In this document: piece by piece, positions 16,249 to 24,504 of the stretch | Numbering within the stretch: the stretch's first letter is position 1 | How the letters are laid out: the number at the start of each line of letters is the position of its first letter | Assembly (NCBI GenBank): GCA_036260375.1 | Contig: DASZZZ010000097.1 | Coordinates: forward strand, 1 to 64,000 | DNA from: DASZZZ01 sp036260375 | Lineage (GTDB): Bacteria > Actinomycetota > CADDZG01 > WHSQ01 | Direction of reading: 5' to 3' | Length of the DNA: 64,000 nt | Notes under the pieces: generated by a model | Database searches by the model: none | The model's input: the letters and a program-made list of their open reading frames with translations, nothing else | What the model was told of the DNA's origin: nothing | Made by a program: the position numbers and the translations under genes

Positions 16249-17100
16249 CTAGCGGAACGCCTTCAGGCGCTCCGCCATGTCGCGGAATCGTCCGACCGGC
16301 ACGAGGTGGACGCCGTCGAACGCGCCCGACGACTTGATCGCGTCGATTTGGTCGCACGCGATGTCGAGGCCGATGCTCGGGTCGTCGTCGAGCTTGTCGA
16401 TGATCGACTGCGGGACTCGAATGTCGGGGACCGCGGCGTTGACGCGCGCCGCCATGCGGCTGCTCGCGAGGACGAGCACGGCGCCGTAGATGCGCCCGTC
16501 GAAGCTCAACGACTCGCGCCACCGCAGGAGCCGCTCCATCGAGTAGGTGATCTGGACGAACAGGAAGTCGGCTCGCGCCCGCCACTTCAACGGCTGGCCG
16601 GCACGCGCGGTCGTCCCGACGCGGAAGCTCGGGAACCCCTGGAACAGGGGGCCGGTGCCGAACGACCGCACTTCGTCGATCATGCCGCGCACCGTGAGGT
16701 CCTGGGACCGGCGTCCCTCCTTGGGCGGATCACCGTAGACGAACAGAAAGTGGTCGACGCCGTACGCGGCGGCGGTCAGGAGGTCGCGGCGGAAGCCGAG
16801 GACGTTGCGGTCGCGCGCGTTGAGGCACGCGATGGAGCAGCTGCCGAGCTGCGCGACCTCGTGTGCGACCGCCACGCTCGACACGGTCGCCCGTCCGAGG
16901 TGGTTGTCGGGGATGAGGAAGCCGTCGCAAACGGGGCGAAGCGTCTCGATCTGGTCCCGGACGAGGTGGATGTCGGGCCGGCGCGGCGGCTCGATCTCGC
17001 ACAGGATCGAGAAGCCGTCTCCGTCCAGGAACGACGCCACCTCCGGAGGGCGCGCGCCGGGATCGTGGTCGCCGCTCGCGGTCGTGTCCGAGCCCCCCAT
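16249..17100 (-). CDS. Methylenetetrahydrofolate reductase-family protein
   Basis: 283 residues of the MTHFR TIM-barrel fold: FSILCEIEPPRRPDI at the N-terminus (folate and Glu segment), DHFLFVYGDPPKEG (compare LRGDPP of MetF) near residue 120, and FLFVQITYS near residue 178. The reaction would be reduction of 5,10-methylene-THF with FAD. The sequence is divergent, so a C1-pathway relative is possible. TACACT (17109-17114) sits 8 bases before the ATG. It is divergent from yjbQ, and a palindrome lies between the two genes. Confidence 0.75.
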   Translation of the reverse strand: MGGSDTTASGDHDPGARPPEVASFLDGDGFSILCEIEPPRRPDIHLVRDQIETLRPVCDGFLIPDNHLGRATVSSVAVAHEVAQLGSCSIACLNARDRNVLGFRRDLLTAAAYGVDHFLFVYGDPPKEGRRSQDLTVRGMIDEVRSFGTGPLFQGFPSFRVGTTARAGQPLKWRARADFLFVQITYSMERLLRWRESLSFDGRIYGAVLVLASSRMAARVNAAVPDIRVPQSIIDKLDDDPSIGLDIACDQIDAIKSSGAFDGVHLVPVGRFRDMAERLKAFR

Positions 17101-17116
17101 GCGCGTCGAGTGTACT

Positions 17117-17130
17117 TGAACGTCCGTTCA
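17117..17130. promoter_or_regulatory. TGAACG-N2-CGTTCA palindrome between divergent genes
   Basis: TGAACG (17117-17122), two bases, then CGTTCA (17125-17130). It is a perfect 6-bp inverted repeat over the -35 region of the MTHFR-like gene and upstream of yjbQ. GAACG/CGTTC half-sites are typical of TetR-family operators. A TetR regulator is encoded at 18668-19312, but binding is not shown. Confidence 0.45.
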
Positions 17131-17186
17131 GAGCTTCCGAACGCGCGTCCAAAGCCGAGAGCCCGCGTTTGCGCAACAATTGCGGC

Positions 17187-17630
17187 GTGATTCGCTTCGC
17201 CGAGTTCGAGACGAAGACCGGAGGATGCCTCGACATTCTCGACGTCACCGACGAAGTCACCGACATGGTGCGTGCGTCGGGTGTCCGCAACGGCAGCGTG
17301 CTGGTCTTCTCGCCGCATACGACGTGCTGCATCCTGCTCGCGCGCCCCGGAAAGCAGATGCTGCAGAGCCTCGAGCGCGCCATGAACGAGCTCGCGCCGG
17401 GCGACGGCTACTACGCGCACGACGACTTCGACATCCGCACCGAGAACCTCGTCGAGAACGAGCCCAAGAACGCGCCCGCCCATATCGTCCACGTGTTCGT
17501 GGGCAAGGCGTCCGAGTGCATCCCGGTCGCCGACGGCGACGTCGTGCTCGGGGATGACCAGCGCATCCTGTTCGTCGAGCTCGACTCGTCGCGCCTGCGC
17601 CGGTACTGCATCCAGGTGGCCGGCGAGTGA
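17187..17630 (+). CDS. YjbQ family protein (UPF0047; secondary thiamine-phosphate synthase enzyme)
   Basis: 147 residues from GTG 17187 (VIRFAEFETKTGG). A GTG/ATG 18 bases earlier is possible, but AACAAT (17175-17180) ends 6 bases before 17187, and family members start like MIRxxEFxTK. Conserved features: VLVFSPHTTCCILLA, YAHDDFDIRTENLVENEPKNAPAHI and a late VELDSSRLRRYCIQV. Some YjbQ proteins have weak thiamine-phosphate synthase activity; the true role is unsettled. The stop overlaps the GTG of the polyprenyl synthase. Confidence 0.88.
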   Translation: MIRFAEFETKTGGCLDILDVTDEVTDMVRASGVRNGSVLVFSPHTTCCILLARPGKQMLQSLERAMNELAPGDGYYAHDDFDIRTENLVENEPKNAPAHIVHVFVGKASECIPVADGDVVLGDDQRILFVELDSSRLRRYCIQVAGE

Positions 17631-18625
17631 CGCGCGCGAGCGGCGCGCCGACCGCCGGGCGCCGCGCCGGTCTGCCCGACGCAGCGACCCCGGCGTGGCT
17701 GCGCGCCGACATGGACCGTATAGAGGCGCTGCTGCTCGACCGCGCGGGCTCGTCCGCGCACCCGCTCGTCAGCGAGGCGTCGACGCACCTCATCAAGGCG
17801 GGCGGCAAGCGGCTCCGGCCCGCGCTCGTGCTCATGACGGCGCGCGCCGGCGACGCGCGCGGCGACGTCGCGGATCTCTCCGCCGCCGCGATCGAGCTCG
17901 TCCACCTCGCGACGCTGTACCACGACGACGTCATCGACGAGACCGACACGCGTCGCGGCGTCCCGACCGTGCACGCGAAGTGGGGCACCGAGGTGGCGGT
18001 GCTCGCCGGCGACTACCTGTTCGCGCGCGGCTGCGCGCTCGGGGCCGAGGCGGGCGGCGAGGTGCCCGGCATCCTCGCGCGCGCCATCGGCGAGGTGTGC
18101 GAGGGCCAGATCCTCGAGACCGCGTCGCTGGGAGACGCGCACCGGAGCATCGACGACTACCTCGGCATCATCCGGCGCAAGACCGCCGCGTTGTTCCGGG
18201 CCGCGTGCGAGCTGGGCGCCGCGGCGTCGGGCGTCTCCGGAGAGGATCGCGCCGCGCTCGTGTCGTACGGCGAGCATCTCGGGCTCGCGTTTCAGATGGT
18301 CGACGACCTGCTGGACCTCGTCGGCGATCCCGACGTCACCGGCAAGGTGCCCGGCACCGACCTGCGCGAGGGCGTCTTCACGTTGCCGGTGCTGATCGCA
18401 TGCGAGCGCGACGCGTCGTTCGCGCAGCGGCTCGCGGCGGGCCACCTCGAGCTCGAGCCCGCGCTCGCCGCGTTGCGGACGACCGGGGCGCTCGACGCCG
18501 CTCTCGACCTCGCGACGTCGCACGCGTCCGCCGCGCACACCGCGCTGGAGACGCTTCCGCGCGCCGAGTGGCGCGACGCGCTCGACGGCATGGTCGACGG
18601 CGTGCTCCTGCAAGTCACCGGCTGA
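17627..18625 (+). CDS. Polyprenyl diphosphate synthase (trans-isoprenyl type)
   Basis: 332 residues. GGKRLRPALV binds isopentenyl diphosphate, the first Asp-rich motif is YHDDVIDETDTRRG and the second is FQMVDDLLDLVGD. It chain-elongates allylic diphosphates with IPP, for example to geranylgeranyl or a longer diphosphate for menaquinone or carotenoids. Product length cannot be read with confidence. GTG start overlapping the yjbQ stop (GTGA). Confidence 0.92.
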   Translation: MTRASGAPTAGRRAGLPDAATPAWLRADMDRIEALLLDRAGSSAHPLVSEASTHLIKAGGKRLRPALVLMTARAGDARGDVADLSAAAIELVHLATLYHDDVIDETDTRRGVPTVHAKWGTEVAVLAGDYLFARGCALGAEAGGEVPGILARAIGEVCEGQILETASLGDAHRSIDDYLGIIRRKTAALFRAACELGAAASGVSGEDRAALVSYGEHLGLAFQMVDDLLDLVGDPDVTGKVPGTDLREGVFTLPVLIACERDASFAQRLAAGHLELEPALAALRTTGALDAALDLATSHASAAHTALETLPRAEWRDALDGMVDGVLLQVTG

Positions 18626-18667
18626 CGCGCGCGTCGCGTCCGCGACGACGGCGTTCACGCCGTGCCC

Positions 18668-19312
18668 CTACGGCACCGGCCTCACTCCCGGGCGCGGGCG
18701 GCCCGGACCGAGACGCTTGACGAACATGTCGACGAGGTGGTCGACGTACGTCTGCTCGTCCGCGGGGAGCAGGTGCTTGCCGCCGAGGATCTCCTGTTCG
18801 ACGAAGAACGCCAGCAGGGCGTTGAAGAACAGCCGCGACGCGACCTGGGGGTCGACCTGGCTGCGCGCGCGCTCGTTCATGCGCGCGTCGAGGATCTGGG
18901 CGAGCTCGGCGATCGACTGGCCGACCGCGTCGGCGAAGAACGCCTCCTTTTCCTCGGGGAACACCTGCACCTCTTGCAGCAGCAGGCGCGCGAGCTCCGT
19001 GTTCTGGCGCAGCACGTCGAAGAACCCGCGCGCGAGCACGGTGAGCAGGCCGCGCGTGTCGAGCTGCTGCGCGAGGTCCGGGAGGGTTCGCAGCAGGGGC
19101 AGGAACGAGTACTCGTCGATGATGGCGCGGAACAGATCGCGCTTCGACGCGAAGTAGTGGTAGATGAGCCCCTCCGTGATGTCCGCCGCGCGCGCGATGT
19201 CGCGCATCGAGGTGCCGTGGAACCCTTTCTCCGCGAACAGGTGGAGGCTCGCCTTGAGGATGTCTTCGCGGCGATCGCGCCTCGGCTGGGGCCCGTTCTC
19301 GCGCGTGCTCAA
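18668..19312 (-). CDS. TetR-family transcriptional regulator
   Basis: 214 residues. N-terminal helix-turn-helix (REDILKASLHLFAEKGFHGTSMRDIARAADITEGLIYHYF, residues about 14-53) and an all-helical ligand domain. The start is TTG 19312, whose last two bases open the stop of the upstream HPF-like gene (TTGA), so the genes are coupled. A longer upstream reading in this frame runs through the glycosyltransferase antisense and is not real. Ligand unknown; the GAACG palindrome at 17117 is a candidate site. Confidence 0.88.
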   Translation of the reverse strand: MSTRENGPQPRRDRREDILKASLHLFAEKGFHGTSMRDIARAADITEGLIYHYFASKRDLFRAIIDEYSFLPLLRTLPDLAQQLDTRGLLTVLARGFFDVLRQNTELARLLLQEVQVFPEEKEAFFADAVGQSIAELAQILDARMNERARSQVDPQVASRLFFNALLAFFVEQEILGGKHLLPADEQTYVDHLVDMFVKRLGPGRPRPGVRPVP

Positions 19313-19623
19313 CGCTGCTTCGCGTACGAGCTGTGACCCCCGCGGGAGCGATCGTTGATCTGACGCAGCACGTCGTCGCGCGCCTCGCGCACCGCCTGTC
19401 CGAGGTCGCCGTGGTCGGCCTTCGCGCGCAGATGCGTTCGTCCGTAGTCGACCTCGAGGACGACGTGATAGCCCGGGGAGCCGCCGACGCCCGACACGCG
19501 GACCTCGGCCGTGACCTGCTTGTGGTCGCCGAGGCGGCGGTCGATCTTCTCGAGGTCCTTCTCGATGCGAGCGACGTCCCCCTCGGAAAGGTCGCTGCCC
19601 GGCGAGGACACCCGGATGAGCAT
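19309..19623 (-). CDS. HPF/RaiA-like ribosome hibernation domain protein (short form)
   Basis: 104 residues similar to the N-terminal S30AE domain of hibernation-promoting factors: an LEKIDRRLGDHKQVTAEVRVSG segment and a beta-strand/helix layout ending in basic residues. It lacks the C-terminal dimerisation domain of long HPF. Members bind the 30S subunit at the decoding centre in stationary phase. GGGAGGAATCG precedes the ATG. Its 3' end overlaps the TetR gene. The match is by pattern and moderately sure. Confidence 0.7.
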   Translation of the reverse strand: MLIRVSSPGSDLSEGDVARIEKDLEKIDRRLGDHKQVTAEVRVSGVGGSPGYHVVLEVDYGRTHLRAKADHGDLGQAVREARDDVLRQINDRSRGGHSSYAKQR

Positions 19624-19659
19624 CGATTCCTCCCGTGGTCGGTCGACGCGACGCGGCGG

Positions 19660-20793
19660 TCATCGTACGGGGTTGCCGTCGAGCCAGTCGAGCAGGCGCG
19701 CCGGCAGCGGGCGCCGGGCGAAGGCGGCGACGACGTGGTCGCGGCCCGCGCGGCCGAACGCTCGGGCGCGCTCCGGGTCCGCCAGGAGGTCGGCGAGCCG
19801 GGCCGCGAGCGCGCCGGGGTCGGTCGCATCGACGACGTAGCCGGTCACGCCGTCCAGCACGGCCTCCGGCGTGCCGCCCGACCGCCCCGTGACGCACGGC
19901 GTCCCGCACGCTTGCGCCTCGAGCAGCACGATGCCGAGGCCCTCGACCTCGAGCCCGAACCAGCGGTCGGCGACGGGGAGCGCGAACACGTCGGCCGCGG
20001 CGTACAGAGCCGGCGCGTCGGCATCGGGCACGCGGCCCGCGAACACGACGCCCTCGACGCCCGCGGCGCGCCGGCGCAGCGCGCGTTCCTGCGGTCCCGT
20101 GCCGGCCACGACGAGCGCGGCGCCGGGGACGCGCGCGCGGACCTCCGGCAGGGCGTCGACGAGGCGGTCGACGCCCTTGCGCCGCACGAGCCGTCCGAGC
20201 GCGAGCACGACGGGTCGGTCGCCGAGGCCGTACGCGGCCCGGGCGCGCGCGGCCGGCGCGTCGGGACGGAAGCGGTCGACGTCGACGCGCGCACGCAGGA
20301 CGTCGAGCGGAGGGACGGACAGCTTCTGCGAGCGGAGCAGGCGCTCGACGCGTCCGGCGGTGAAGTCGCTGACCGGCAGCAGCAGCTCCGCGCCGGCGAG
20401 CGCGCGCGCGAGCGCGCGCCGGACGCCGGGTACGGCCGCCGGCACGAGGAGCTCGGCGCCGTGCACGACCGCGGCGTAGCGCAGGCCGGCGTGCGCGAGG
20501 CGCGGGCCGAGCAGCGCCAGCGGCCACGGCGTGCCGAACAGGATGCGGTCGGTTCCGTGCCGCGCCGCGGCGTCCCGCGCCGCGCGCGCGACGCGGGGGC
20601 CGGGCGCGAGCATCCGTCCGGGGCCCGCGTCGGCGGGATAGCCGAGGTCGCGCGGCAGCGGGCGGCCGTCGCGGGATCCGGCCGCGAGCACGGCGACGCG
20701 TGGCGCGAGCTCGTCGCAGAGCTCCGCGAGATAGGTCTCGATCCCGCCTCGTCCGGGAAGGAACGACGACGTCACCATTACGGCGTCGGGCAC
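19660..20793 (-). CDS. Glycosyltransferase family 4
   Basis: 377 residues, GT-B fold. N-terminal FLPGRGGIETYLAELCDEL is the acceptor loop, VLALGRLVRRKGVDRLVDALPEV opens the donor domain and GIVLLEAQACGTPCVTGRSGG carries the EX7E-like donor-binding signature. It resembles the PimB group of mannosyltransferases; sugar and acceptor are not determined. GTG start with GATAAT (20800-20805) exactly 6 bases upstream, so probably leaderless. Divergent from the small gene at 20847. Confidence 0.9.
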   Translation of the reverse strand: MPDAVMVTSSFLPGRGGIETYLAELCDELAPRVAVLAAGSRDGRPLPRDLGYPADAGPGRMLAPGPRVARAARDAAARHGTDRILFGTPWPLALLGPRLAHAGLRYAAVVHGAELLVPAAVPGVRRALARALAGAELLLPVSDFTAGRVERLLRSQKLSVPPLDVLRARVDVDRFRPDAPAARARAAYGLGDRPVVLALGRLVRRKGVDRLVDALPEVRARVPGAALVVAGTGPQERALRRRAAGVEGVVFAGRVPDADAPALYAAADVFALPVADRWFGLEVEGLGIVLLEAQACGTPCVTGRSGGTPEAVLDGVTGYVVDATDPGALAARLADLLADPERARAFGRAGRDHVVAAFARRPLPARLLDWLDGNPVR

Positions 20794-20799
20794 GGGGGG

Positions 20800-20846
20800 A
20801 TTATCCGGCGCTGCGCGCCGACGCCGGTATAGGTATAAAGGTGCTC
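20800..20846. promoter_or_regulatory. Back-to-back putative leaderless promoters
   Basis: On the minus strand GATAAT (20800-20805) lies 6 bases before the GTG of the glycosyltransferase. On the plus strand TATAAA (20834-20839) lies 7 bases before ATG 20847. Both hexamers are rare in this GC-rich sequence and sit where RNA synthesis would begin at the start codon. Confidence 0.5.
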
Positions 20847-21158
20847 ATGGGCGAAGACGATCTCCGCGACCAGATCCGCAACGACCGCAAGCTCATCGAG
20901 CGCGCCGCCCAGGCGCTCGCGGAGATCGACCGCGCGACGGGTCTGTCGGACGAGCAAGCCGACGTGCTCGCGGCGCTTCGCATCCGGTTGGAGGGCAAGG
21001 AGCGCGCCTCTCTCGACGAGCTGCTCGGCGCGGCCGGCGACGTGGGGGCCGGCCGCAAGGACCTGGGCGACCTCCTCTCGCCGACCGACGAGCACGGGAC
21101 GCCCGAGACGGACTGGCCCGACCCGCCGCCGCGCAAACGCGACTGGCCTGGCCTGTAG
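20847..21158 (+). CDS. Small acidic hypothetical protein
   Basis: 103 residues, not recognised. The N-terminal two thirds is charged and helical (MGEDDLRDQIRNDRKLIERA...), probably a short helical hairpin; the C-terminus is Pro-rich (DWPDPPPRKRDWPGL). No membrane segment or signal. ATG 20847 is preferred because TATAAA ends 7 bases upstream; a GTG two codons earlier is possible. Codon use is typical of the genome, which supports a real gene. Confidence 0.6.
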   Translation: MGEDDLRDQIRNDRKLIERAAQALAEIDRATGLSDEQADVLAALRIRLEGKERASLDELLGAAGDVGAGRKDLGDLLSPTDEHGTPETDWPDPPPRKRDWPGL

Positions 21159-21186
21159 CCGGTCGGGCGAACGTCGACCCTCGTCC

Positions 21187-21705
21187 GTGGACGACGTGAG
21201 CGTCGATCAGCTGCAGGCGCTGGCGGGCGTCGGCGCGCTGCTCGACGCCCAACGGATCGCCCACTGGGTGTTCGGCGGCTGGGCGGTCGACTTCCACGCG
21301 GGCGTCGTCACGCGCGCGCACGACGACGTCGACGTCGCGGTGTGGATGGACGACCGCGAGCGCGTCGCTCGGCTCCTCGAGGGCGACGGGTGGCGGCATG
21401 CGCCGTCCGAGGACGACGACGGCGGCACGGGCTACGAGCGCGGAAAGGTCCGGCTCGAGCTGACGTACCTCGTCGGCGACCGCGACGGGGCCGTGTTCAC
21501 GCCGCTGCGCCACGGTCGCGCCTCGTGGCCCGACGGCGCGTTCGGCGACGAGGTGCGCGAGCTGTTCGGCGTGCGCGCCCGCGTCATCGGCCGCGCGGCG
21601 CTCGCGCGCGGCAAGTCGTCGCCGCGCGACGACCCCGACGACGCGTCCAAGGACCGGGCCGACTTCGGCGTCCTGTCGGCGCTCGAGGAGCCCGGCTCGT
21701 CGTGA
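21187..21705 (+). CDS. Nucleotidyltransferase of the aminoglycoside/lincosamide adenylyltransferase type
   Basis: 172 residues. VFGGWAVDFHAGVVTRAHDDVDVAVW contains the GG...D...R.H.D.D nucleotidyltransferase core seen in ANT(2'')- and LinA-like enzymes, which transfer AMP to hydroxyls of antibiotics. A second acidic strand (KVRLELTYL) follows. Many chromosomal homologues have no shown resistance role. GTG start at 21187; a GTG three codons later is possible. Confidence 0.75.
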   Translation: MDDVSVDQLQALAGVGALLDAQRIAHWVFGGWAVDFHAGVVTRAHDDVDVAVWMDDRERVARLLEGDGWRHAPSEDDDGGTGYERGKVRLELTYLVGDRDGAVFTPLRHGRASWPDGAFGDEVRELFGVRARVIGRAALARGKSSPRDDPDDASKDRADFGVLSALEEPGSS

Positions 21706-21812
21706 CGGGCTCGGGCCGGCGGCCCGGGTCCGAAACTGCGTTGCGACGGCGCCGACGGGGAGACGGACGCGCGGTCGCGGCAACCGGCTTCGCCGCTTCC
21801 CGGAGGGGGCCC

Positions 21813-22706
21813 TCAGCCCTGGGGGCCGTCGCCCTCGGTGCGCTCGCGCAGGAAGCGCTCGAGCTCGGCCGCGAGCGCGTCGCCGGACGGCAGGCGCGAC
21901 GGGTCGATCTCCTCGAGCTCGCGTTCGTCGGCCCGCTCCTCGAGCAGGCGCACGTACGCCTGGACGTCGTCGTCCGACGCGACCATGTCCGACACGCGCC
22001 GCTCGTACACGGTCGTCGCGCGCTCGAGGTCGTCGACGGGGGCCGGCGCGTCGACGAGCTCGAGGGTCTTGCGGACGAGCGCGAGCGCGGCCTTGGGGTT
22101 CGGGTTCACCGCGAGATAGTGCGGCACCGCGGCCCAGATGCTGGCGGACGCGACGCCGGCTCCGCCGAGCGCGTCGTGCAGCACGCCGACGATGCCCGTG
22201 GGCCCCTCGTAGCGCGACCGCACGAGGCCGAGGCGTTCGACGAGCTCGGGGTCGACCGCCGTGCCGGTGATGTGGACGGGGCGCGAGTGCGGGACGTCGG
22301 CGAGGAGCGCGCCGAGCGTGATCACGAGCTCGACGTCGTAGCGCCGCGCGACGTCGACGACGACGCGGCTGAACGTCCTCCAGCGCAGGTTGGGCTCGGT
22401 GCCGACGAGCACGATGACGTCGTGCTCGGCCCCCTCCGGCGTCGCGGCCCAGAACTCGTTGCTCGGCCACGTTATGTAGCGCGTGACGCCGTCCTTCAAC
22501 GACACCTGCGGACGCACCGCCTGGAAGTCGAAGAACTCCTCCGGGTCGATCGACGCGAACTTCTTGGCCGACCACACGCGCGCGAGATGCTGCGCCGCGA
22601 ACGACGCCGCGTCGCCGGCGTCGTTCCAGCCCCGGAACGCAGAGACCATCACCGGCTTGCGGAGCTCGGGCTCGTTCTCGTGCGACAGCGACGGGTGTTC
22701 GGGCAT
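21813..22706 (-). CDS. PAC2 family protein
   Basis: 297 residues with the PAC2 pattern: VMVSAFRGWNDAGDAASFAAQHL at the N-terminus, an EEFFDFQAVRP segment, ITLGALLADVPHSRP near the middle and YLAVNPNPKAALALVRKTLEL. The family is named for a proteasome assembly chaperone relative; in actinobacteria its role is unknown, and pupylation genes are not nearby. TAGCCT (22713-22718) is 6 bases before the ATG, so it probably has its own leaderless promoter behind the sigH-like gene. Confidence 0.86.
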   Translation of the reverse strand: MPEHPSLSHENEPELRKPVMVSAFRGWNDAGDAASFAAQHLARVWSAKKFASIDPEEFFDFQAVRPQVSLKDGVTRYITWPSNEFWAATPEGAEHDVIVLVGTEPNLRWRTFSRVVVDVARRYDVELVITLGALLADVPHSRPVHITGTAVDPELVERLGLVRSRYEGPTGIVGVLHDALGGAGVASASIWAAVPHYLAVNPNPKAALALVRKTLELVDAPAPVDDLERATTVYERRVSDMVASDDDVQAYVRLLEERADERELEEIDPSRLPSGDALAAELERFLRERTEGDGPQG

Positions 22707-22723
22707 CGCGCCAGGCTACTAGG

Positions 22724-22742
22724 CGCGTCCGTTCAGGACGCG
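22724..22742 (-). terminator. Hairpin at the end of the sigH-like gene
   Basis: CGCGTCC (22724-22730) and GGACGCG (22736-22742) form a perfect 7-bp stem with a 5-base loop spanning the sigma-factor stop codon. No U-tract follows. It may be a high-GC terminator or mRNA-stabilising hairpin just before the PAC2 promoter. Confidence 0.4.
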
Positions 22743-23380
22743 ACCGTGTTGCGGCGGTCGAGGTGTCGCTGGAGCTTTCGCTTGATGCGCTGGAGCGCGT
22801 TGTCGATCGACTTGACGTGGTTGCCGAGCACGCCGGCGATCTCCTCGTACGACTTGCCGTCCATGTAGAGCTTGAGCACGTTGCCCTCGAGATCGGTGAG
22901 CGACGTCCTGATCGTGTCCTTGAGCGCCTCGATCTCGTCGGCCGAGATCACGAGCTCCGCGGGGTCCGACGCGGCCGGGGCGACGAGATGGTCGCCGACC
23001 GAGCGGTCGGCCGGCGCGTCGGCGAACGCCGGCGCGTCGAGCGAGACGGAGCTGTTCAACGGCTGATGCTTGTTTCGATTCGCCGTCTTGATCGCGGTGA
23101 GGATCTGGCGGGAGATGCAGAGCTCGGCGAACGCCCGGAACGGCGTCTCCTGGTCCGCGTCGAAGTCGCGGATCGCCTTGTAGAGCCCGATCATCCCCTC
23201 CTGGACGACGTCTTCCTTGTCCGACCCGGCGAGGAAGTAGGAGCGCGCCTTGGCGCGGGCGAAGTTGCGATAGCGCGCGAGGAGCACCTCGATCGCCCGA
23301 TCGTCGCCGGCCCGGGCGCGCGTGACGAGGTCGACGTCGGTCGCCTCGTCGACCCTCGTCTCGATCCAGGAGCCGGTCAT
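22733..23380 (-). CDS. RNA polymerase sigma factor, SigH (sigma-30) type
   Basis: 215 residues, closest in pattern to Bacillus SigH. Region 2 has FARAKARSYFLAGSDKEDVVQEGMIGLYKAIRDFD, followed by PFRAFAELCISRQILTAIKTANRNKHQPLNSSVSLD, a signature of this group. Region 4 helix-turn-helix: LKLYMDGKSYEEIAGVLGNHVKSIDNALQRIKRKL. The start is ATG 23380 with GGGGCAG upstream; longer readings add unrelated residues. In Bacillus SigH drives early stationary-phase and sporulation genes; here the regulon is unknown. A 228-bp gap behind the start probably holds its promoter. Confidence 0.92.
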   Translation of the reverse strand: MTGSWIETRVDEATDVDLVTRARAGDDRAIEVLLARYRNFARAKARSYFLAGSDKEDVVQEGMIGLYKAIRDFDADQETPFRAFAELCISRQILTAIKTANRNKHQPLNSSVSLDAPAFADAPADRSVGDHLVAPAASDPAELVISADEIEALKDTIRTSLTDLEGNVLKLYMDGKSYEEIAGVLGNHVKSIDNALQRIKRKLQRHLDRRNTVAS

Positions 23381-23608
23381 CGTCTGCCCCCTGCCGGGCC
23401 CCGTCGCCCGGCACCGTTCCGGAACGCGAAGGTGAAAGTGCCCTCGCGGGGATTCTTCCACAGTTCTTCGGCAATACACCATGGGCTTTTGAGCCGTTTG
23501 GGCAGGTCGTCACGGTGTGACGCGGGGCCGGCGAGCCACGCGGCGCGACGACGACGGCGTCACGGAGACGGCGGCGTCGCCGCCGGCCGACGCTGTGGGG
23601 CGGTTCCG

Positions 23609-24490
23609 CTACGAGGCGGTGCCGGTCTGCGCGCGGACGACCGGAAGGACGTCGCGCGCCAGGCGCTCGACCTGCTCGGCGCGATCCGGCCCCGCCGGCC
23701 CGAAGTTCATGGCGCCGAAGCCGAGGCGGGTGAGCTCGACGAGCTTGGCCGCGACCTCGTCCGCCGAGCCGCTCAGGACGCCCGGACGGGAGCCGTCCGC
23801 GCCGACGTGGAAGTCGATGTTGTACGCGAGCGTGATGCGGGCAGGGTCGCGGCCGGCCGCGCGCGCCGCGTCGAAGATGCGATCGCGCATCGCCGGGACG
23901 TCCTCGGGACCGGCCATCGAGTACGACGGGATCCACCCGTCCGCCACGCGACCCGTAACCGCGAGCGAGCGCTTGCCGAACGTGCCCAGCCAGATCGGGA
24001 TGTCGTGCGCCGGCTTGGGCTCGAGATCGGCTTCGTCGGCGTGGTGCTGCTCGCCGTGGAACGTGAAGCGTGGTGACGTCCACAGCCCGCGGATGATCCG
24101 AACGGCTTCCTCGAGCCCGTCGACCTTCTCTCTGGGCGACGGCACGCGGAGCCCGAAGGCTCTGAACTCGTCGTCGGACGAGCCGCCGCCGATGCCCAGG
24201 ATCAGGCGGCCCGCAGAGAGGCGGTCGAGCGACTCCGCCATCTTGGCGACCATCGCGGGGGCTCGGTACGGGACGCCCAGGACGCGCGTCGCGACCTTGA
24301 TCCGCGTCGTCCTCGCGGCGATCCACGTGAGCATCGTCCACACCTCGTAGCTCGGGCTCGCCCCGCACGGGTGGTCGTTGGCGGAGACGAAGTCGAAGCC
24401 CAGCGTCTCGGCGTCGACCGCGGCCGCAACCGGGTCCGCTCCAGCCGCTGCGGACGTCGACACGTCGACGCCGAACATCACCTTTTTCAT
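23609..24490 (-). CDS. LLM-class (luciferase-like) F420- or flavin-dependent oxidoreductase
   Basis: 293 residues, TIM-barrel of the bacterial luciferase superfamily: MKKVMFGVDVSTS, GFDFVSANDHP, RIKVATRVLGVPYRAPAMVAKM, SAGRLILGIGGGSSDDEFRAFG and IPIWLGTFGKRSLAVTGRVADGWIPSY. These are standard cofactor and barrel motifs of F420-dependent members. GGAGACCCAG precedes the ATG. It lies 14 bp downstream of the YczE-like gene on the same strand, and both are divergent from a LysR regulator. The substrate is unknown. Confidence 0.9.
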   Translation of the reverse strand: MKKVMFGVDVSTSAAAGADPVAAAVDAETLGFDFVSANDHPCGASPSYEVWTMLTWIAARTTRIKVATRVLGVPYRAPAMVAKMAESLDRLSAGRLILGIGGGSSDDEFRAFGLRVPSPREKVDGLEEAVRIIRGLWTSPRFTFHGEQHHADEADLEPKPAHDIPIWLGTFGKRSLAVTGRVADGWIPSYSMAGPEDVPAMRDRIFDAARAAGRDPARITLAYNIDFHVGADGSRPGVLSGSADEVAAKLVELTRLGFGAMNFGPAGPDRAEQVERLARDVLPVVRAQTGTAS

Positions 24491-24504
24491 CTGGGTCTCC
24501 TCCA

